64,000 bases of DNA from Gammaproteobacteria bacterium Gsub. GTDB lineage: Bacteria; Pseudomonadota; Gammaproteobacteria; PS1; Pseudothioglobaceae. The stretch is taken from contig JYIN01000002.1 of assembly GCA_002007405.1 (NCBI GenBank), positions 147,560 to 211,559 of the forward strand, in the 5' to 3' direction. Of this stretch, positions 60,279 to 64,000 are shown in pieces (positions within the stretch are counted from its first letter, which is position 1; every line of letters starts with the position of its first letter). The notes beneath the pieces are model-generated. The model saw only the letters and a program-made list of their open reading frames with translations. It was not told the DNA's origin and searched no databases. The translations under genes were made by a program, and so were the position numbers.

Positions 60279-60931
60279 TTTTTCTCCTCAATTAAGTGTT
60301 TATTTTCAATAGTGCCAACTTTATCTGCCAGCATATTTGCCTCATCTCTATCATGGGTTACCAAAATTGAAGTTACCGATGATTGTTTTAAAATATCACG
60401 CACTTGGAATATTAATTTATCCCGATGGTTTTTATCCAAATTGGAAAATGGCTCATCTAATAATAATAATTTTGGCGATGGTGCTAAGGCACGCGCCAAA
60501 GCAACGCGCTGCTGTTCTCCACCAGAGAGTTGATGGGGGTATTTTTTTTCAATACCACTCAAATCAACCATCTCCAGCAACGCATTCACATGCAATTTTT
60601 GTGTTTTTTTGCGTAAATGGCTAATGCCAAAAGCAATATTTTTCTCAACTGTCATGTGTGGAAAAAGCGCATAATCTTGAAACACCATGCCGATTTCTCT
60701 TAATTCTGGCATAATTTTATGCCCACCATCAATGGATAACTCACGACCCCCTAACTCCACTCTGCCACCCTTAGCATTATCCAAGCCAGCAATAAACCGC
60801 AATGCAGAGCTTTTACCGCTGCCACTTTCACCCAATAAAGCAAAAATATCACCTTGTTCTAAGTTAAGGCTAAAGCCATCTAAGACTTTATTGTTCTGAT
60901 AAGTGATTGACAAATCTCTAACGGCTAACAT
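60275..60931 (-). CDS. fbpC: Iron(III) ABC transporter ATP-binding protein
   Basis: ABC ATPase with Walker A LLGESGSGKSSALRFIAG, Q-loop FQDYALFPHMTV, signature LSGGEQQRVALARALA, Walker B KLLLLDEPFSNLD and switch histidine LVTHDRDEAN. Start at 60931 (MLAVRDLSITYQ) gives 218 aa; the frame upstream only encodes a poly-Ile run from an AAT microsatellite. It is shorter than many FbpC proteins and lacks the C-terminal regulatory domain. A Fur-like box directly upstream points to iron repression. Confidence 0.92.
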   Translation of the reverse strand: MLAVRDLSITYQNNKVLDGFSLNLEQGDIFALLGESGSGKSSALRFIAGLDNAKGGRVELGGRELSIDGGHKIMPELREIGMVFQDYALFPHMTVEKNIAFGISHLRKKTQKLHVNALLEMVDLSGIEKKYPHQLSGGEQQRVALARALAPSPKLLLLDEPFSNLDKNHRDKLIFQVRDILKQSSVTSILVTHDRDEANMLADKVGTIENKHLIEEKK

Positions 60932-60946
60932 ATAAATAATAATAAT

Positions 60947-60965
60947 AATAATGATTATCACTATT
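60947..60965. promoter_or_regulatory. Fur-box-like operator ahead of fbpCAB
   Basis: AATAATGATTATCACTATT matches the 19-base Fur consensus GATAATGATAATCATTATC at 15 of 19 positions. It lies 16-34 bases upstream of the fbpC start, partly in an AAT-repeat tract, and would block transcription when Fe2+-Fur binds. Confidence 0.75.
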
Positions 60966-61154
60966 ATATAAGAATTTAATTGTCTTTAGAAATTAAATGC
61001 TCAAAATGCTTATCGGTAAGGGCATTTATAAAAGCAATAAAAGCACACAACACTACTGCTACATTCAAATATTACTTACACTGTAGAGATTGCCATTAAA
61101 GTTATTAAAGCCAATGTTTTTGTGTATTTTCATGTGTTTTCTTCATAGATTAAA

Positions 61155-62129
61155 TTAAAATTCATAAGCCAATTGGACGGTGGTGGTTTTATCATCACCC
61201 GTGTTATCAATTCTATCGGCAATTGAATATTCAACAGATAATTGGAGATTTTGCGCCAAAATATAACCCACAGCAAATGAACTGATATTATCGTAATCTT
61301 CATGATTGGTAAGTTTATTGTTAACAACAGCAAATGAAAAATCATCAATATTTAAATCAACTTCAATTTGGGTGGCTTTTTGAGCGGCTTTGGCTGTACT
61401 TGTATCGGTGCCTATGGCTTTTTTATCATCACGCTCAGAAATTTGCTCAGCAATAAAGGTCCAATCGCCAATATTAACACTGCCATAAACTGCCAAACCC
61501 CTCTCTCCATTGCCTGCTTCCTCGCTGTTGGTTTTATCAATGCCATCAATCCCCACCGCAAAATTATCACCTGTATAAACAACAGATATGCCAGCATTAT
61601 CAGCATCCGTATTATTGGCATGCCAGATTGTGGCTGAGATGCCATTTTCAAAATTTGCACTCAATAATAGTGCCTCATCTTGAGTTTCGCCAATCTCTAA
61701 ACCAAATGGGTCAGAGATTGCACCTGTCTCATATACCCCAAACGGCACATACATACGACCTACAGAGAAACGATACTTGCCATCAGCAGTCTGTCCGCCC
61801 AAAACTGCAACATCCACTTCAATTTCTGCATTAGGCTCGCCTGCGTCTTCCTCTTCATATAATAAAACCAGTTGAGCATCAAAATTTTCATCCAACTCAG
61901 TAACCATACCCAACTCTATGGTTGCCAGCTTAAAATCATCAGTATCTGTGCCGTCTGCGTTATCAACAGCACCATATTCAATTTCCACAACAGCACCAAA
62001 TTCTATTTTTGGCTCGTCGTTTTCAAGCACACTAATACGCTTTTTTAGTGCATCTATTTCACTTTCTGCAAAAATCTGTGTTGCTACCCCTACAAATAAC
62101 GCCAATAGTGTTATCATCTTTTTCTTCAT
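61155..62129 (-). CDS. Outer-membrane porin
   Basis: A 324-aa beta-barrel protein. It has a signal peptide (MKKKMITLLALFVGVATQIFA), a short coiled coil (EIDALKKRISVLENDEPK), then alternating amphipathic strands and a terminal Phe (TTTVQLAYEF) as required by the BAM complex. It is strongly acidic, so it may favour cations. Two Fur-like sites and a long palindrome lie upstream, and the iron transporter is next door on the same strand, so iron-linked expression is likely. Ligand is unknown. Confidence 0.82.
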   Translation of the reverse strand: MKKKMITLLALFVGVATQIFAESEIDALKKRISVLENDEPKIEFGAVVEIEYGAVDNADGTDTDDFKLATIELGMVTELDENFDAQLVLLYEEEDAGEPNAEIEVDVAVLGGQTADGKYRFSVGRMYVPFGVYETGAISDPFGLEIGETQDEALLLSANFENGISATIWHANNTDADNAGISVVYTGDNFAVGIDGIDKTNSEEAGNGERGLAVYGSVNIGDWTFIAEQISERDDKKAIGTDTSTAKAAQKATQIEVDLNIDDFSFAVVNNKLTNHEDYDNISSFAVGYILAQNLQLSVEYSIADRIDNTGDDKTTTVQLAYEF

Positions 62130-62185
62130 AATTTACTCCTATTTGTATTAAAAAAACCAATCATTGTAATAAAATGATTCCAATT

Positions 62186-62212
62186 CTTATTAGAATTTAA
62201 AATTCTAATAAG
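62186..62212. promoter_or_regulatory. Perfect 27-bp palindrome upstream of the porin
   Basis: Two 13-base arms (CTTATTAGAATTT and its complement) around one central base, 57-83 bases before the porin start. It may be an operator for a dimeric regulator or an mRNA hairpin in the porin leader. No T-tract follows in either direction. Confidence 0.7.
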
Positions 62213-62214
62213 TT

Positions 62215-62233
62215 GTAAATGATACTGGTTATC
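62215..62233. promoter_or_regulatory. Fur-box-like site 1 upstream of the porin
   Basis: GTAAATGATACTGGTTATC matches the Fur consensus at 14 of 19 positions. It lies between the palindrome and a second weaker site. Confidence 0.55.
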
Positions 62234-62249
62234 GTTTGTATTTGCAATA

Positions 62250-62268
62250 AAAAATGATTATTATTTTA
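62250..62268. promoter_or_regulatory. Fur-box-like site 2 upstream of the porin
   Basis: AAAAATGATTATTATTTTA matches the Fur consensus at 13 of 19 positions; weak on its own in such AT-rich DNA, but it is close to site 1. Confidence 0.4.
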
Positions 62269-62313
62269 AAAAATACCCATTCCACAACAAACACTGCTAT
62301 CATTTACAATTTA

Positions 62314-62344
62314 TTGACAACTGTGATAAAATTACCGCGATAAA
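62314..62344 (+). promoter_or_regulatory. Promoter of ahcY
   Basis: TTGACA at 62314-62319 and a GATAAA hexamer at 62339-62344 with a 19-base spacer. Transcription would start about where the riboswitch begins. Confidence 0.5.
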
Positions 62345-62349
62345 TTAAA

Positions 62350-62410
62350 CGCCAAGGGGCGCTGCATTGAGGCAAACTCATCAGGCTTGGCAGTTAGAAA
62401 CGGCGCTCAT
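62350..62410 (+). ncRNA. S-adenosylhomocysteine (SAH) riboswitch
   Basis: The conserved core GGGGCGCTGC (62356-62365), CAGGCTTGGC (62382-62391) and AACGGCGCTCA (62399-62409) matches the SAH riboswitch consensus. P1 is formed by GCCAAG (62351-62356) and CTTGGC (62386-62391), and the 3' GGCGCTC can form the pseudoknot. It lies 25 bases before ahcY, the classic target. SAH binding would turn on synthesis of the enzyme that removes SAH. Confidence 0.92.
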
Positions 62411-62433
62411 TTAACCCTTAACCAACAAAAAAA

Positions 62434-63819
62434 ATGAGCAATCCAACCATTGATAACAATGATTACAAAATAGCCGACTTAAATTTATTCAATTATGGGC
62501 GTAAAGAAATTGAGCTTGCTGAAGCAGAAATGCCTGCATTGATGGGGCTTAGAGCGAAGTATGCAAATACACAACCTTTAACAGGTGCTAAAATTCTCGG
62601 CTGTATTCACATGACCATTCAAACTGCAGTTTTAATGGAAACATTAAAAGATTTAGGCGCACAATTGCGTTGGTCAAGTTGCAATATTTTTTCAACCCAA
62701 GACCACGCAGCAGCGGCAATGGTGGCAGCTGATATTCCAACTTTTGCCTGGAAAGGTGAGACTGAGGAAGAGTTCCTATGGTGCATTGAGCAAACCATTT
62801 TAGTCAATGGCAAACCTTGGGATGCAAACATGGTGCTTGATGATGGCGGGGATTTAACCCAAATTCTCCACGAAAAATACCCTGATATGTTGGATAATAT
62901 TCATGGCATCAGTGAAGAGACCACAACTGGGGTGCATCGTCTGCTAGAAATGTTGGCAAAAGGCACACTTAAAGTCCCTGCCATCAATGTCAATGACTCA
63001 ATCACCAAAAGTAAAAATGACAATAAATACGGCTGTCGCCACTCCCTTAGTGATGCCATTAAACGCAGCACAGATATACTCATGTCGGGTAAAAAAGCTT
63101 TAGTCATTGGCTATGGTGATGTCGGTAAAGGCTCGGCACAAAGCCTGCATCAAGAAGGCATGATTGTAAAAGTCTCAGAAATTGACCCAATCTGTGCAAT
63201 GCAGGCTTGTATGGATGGTTTTGAAGTGGTCTCACCTTACAATAACGGCATTAACACTGGCACAGTGGCAGGGATTAACCAAACATTGCTAAACACCACA
63301 GATTTAATCGTTACTGCCACTGGTAATATCAATGTTTGTGACGCCCCCATGTTACAAACCCTAAAATCGGGTAGTGTGGTGTGTAACATTGGGCATTTTG
63401 ACAATGAAATCCAAACCCAATATATGCGTGATAATTGGCGTTGGGACAAAGTTAAGCCACAGGTTCATCGGATATTTAGGAGTGATGAAAAAAATGATTA
63501 TTTAATCCTACTTTCTGAGGGTCGTCTGGTTAATCTCGGTAATGCCACAGGGCATCCTTCACGCATTATGGATGGCTCATTTGCTAATCAGGTATTGGCA
63601 CAAATGTATTTATATGACCAAAAATTTGCTCACTTGCCTGAGGGTGCAAAAACAGATGCAATTTTTGTTAAAGTCCTGCCTAAAAAACTTGATGAAGAGG
63701 TTGCTTCTGGCATGGTGAGCGGCTTTAGTGGTGTGCTCACACATTTGACTGATAGCCAAGCCAACTACATTAATGTCTCTAAAGACGGTCCCTTTAAACC
63801 TGAGAGTTATAAATATTAA
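62434..63819 (+). CDS. ahcY: Adenosylhomocysteinase (S-adenosylhomocysteine hydrolase)
   Basis: NAD-containing enzyme that splits SAH into adenosine and homocysteine, closing the methylation cycle. It has [35 protein letters not shown], the NAD motif [12 protein letters not shown] and the C-terminal PFKPESYKY whose Lys and Tyr reach the neighbouring subunit's NAD. It is 461 aa and includes the insertion typical of bacterial long forms. Controlled by the upstream SAH riboswitch. Confidence 0.97.
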   Translation: MSNPTIDNNDYKIADLNLFNYGRKEIELAEAEMPALMGLRAKYANTQPLTGAKILGCIHMTIQTAVLMETLKDLGAQLRWSSCNIFSTQDHAAAAMVAADIPTFAWKGETEEEFLWCIEQTILVNGKPWDANMVLDDGGDLTQILHEKYPDMLDNIHGISEETTTGVHRLLEMLAKGTLKVPAINVNDSITKSKNDNKYGCRHSLSDAIKRSTDILMSGKKALVIGYGDVGKGSAQSLHQEGMIVKVSEIDPICAMQACMDGFEVVSPYNNGINTGTVAGINQTLLNTTDLIVTATGNINVCDAPMLQTLKSGSVVCNIGHFDNEIQTQYMRDNWRWDKVKPQVHRIFRSDEKNDYLILLSEGRLVNLGNATGHPSRIMDGSFANQVLAQMYLYDQKFAHLPEGAKTDAIFVKVLPKKLDEEVASGMVSGFSGVLTHLTDSQANYINVSKDGPFKPESYKY

Positions 63820-63950
63820 AAAACACCGTAACTGCCAAGATACACCCACTCCCCCAATAAATGATAAGCACAATAAACGCACAACAAACACCTAAGTAAA
63901 AAAAATACTCAACAATTATCCCAAAGGCAAAACTCAAAGCCTCTAAATAA

Positions 63951-63976
63951 AGGGCAGCCCATGCTGCCCTATTTTT
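63951..63976 (+). terminator. Rho-independent terminator downstream of ahcY
   Basis: AGGGCAGC (63951-63958) and GCTGCCCT (63963-63970) form a perfect 8-bp stem around a CCAT loop, followed by ATTTTT. It is about 130 bases after the ahcY stop. Confidence 0.85.
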
Positions 63977-64000
63977 AAAGACAATTTGTTACTCAGGCGG

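Overview
The window looks like a chromosomal segment of a low-GC gammaproteobacterium. The best guess is the SUP05/Thioglobaceae group (free-living Ca. Thioglobus, or thiotrophic symbionts of bivalves). This is an inference from AT-rich composition, a paired K+-independent H+-pyrophosphatase and PPi-type phosphofructokinase, an ETHE1-like persulfide dioxygenase, and the general gene repertoire. No rRNA or carbon-fixation gene is present to prove it. Most of the window is ordinary core genome.

Layout. 1-5.3 kb: LPS heptose genes, glnS, dapB, and a YciI / persulfide dioxygenase / small-protein operon. 5.7-14.2 kb: periplasmic EF-hand protein, hppA, DoxX, an unrecognised 387-aa protein, adk, PPi-PFK, phosphodiesterase, cysS. 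14.2-19.2 kb: peroxiredoxin plus a small rubredoxin, leuB, then pirin and a compositionally distinct Kef-type antiporter set among gene-poor DNA with IS-end-like sequences. 19.3-26.9 kb: thiC, hemB, a coiled-coil membrane protein, acs, a dienelactone-hydrolase-like protein with a substituted triad, rpoZ, dnaQ. 27.0-27.26 kb: tRNA-Pro, tRNA-Arg, tRNA-His.

27.24-38.33 kb is the prize: an 11.06-kb provirus inserted in the 3' end of tRNA-His and bounded by 27-bp direct repeats. It encodes a tyrosine integrase, an XRE repressor with matching operators at two promoters, an excisionase-like protein, a DUF6291/DnaC-type helicase-loader replication module, an FtsK/A32-like packaging ATPase, HicBA, and a double-jelly-roll major capsid protein resembling P2 of phage PM2 (Corticoviridae). 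A compact late operon follows, with many single-helix membrane proteins, two beta-rich candidate vertex/spike proteins and a probable lysis cassette. There is no terminase, portal or tail gene. It is therefore a tailless, membrane-containing, corticovirus-like prophage with a replication module unlike PM2's rolling-circle system. Integrase and helicase loader are each interrupted by a one-base frameshift.

38.4-57.4 kb returns to core genes: htpX, map, DUF502, aspS, a split membrane protein, nadA, yebC, purL, tRNA-Val, tRNA-Asp, ppiD, fabI, and a tightly overlapped operon of MFS transporter, lspA, thiO-like oxidase, DUF1566 lipoprotein-like protein and recJ. 57.6-62.1 kb is an iron(III) ABC transporter (fbpC-fbpA-fbpB) with a Fur-box-like site and a porin whose upstream region also carries Fur-like sites. 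62.3-63.8 kb is ahcY under an S-adenosylhomocysteine riboswitch.

Functional themes are PPi-based energy saving (HppA with PPi-PFK), sulfide/persulfide and peroxide handling, iron acquisition, and a lysogenic tailless virus with its own lysogeny switch and toxin-antitoxin module.
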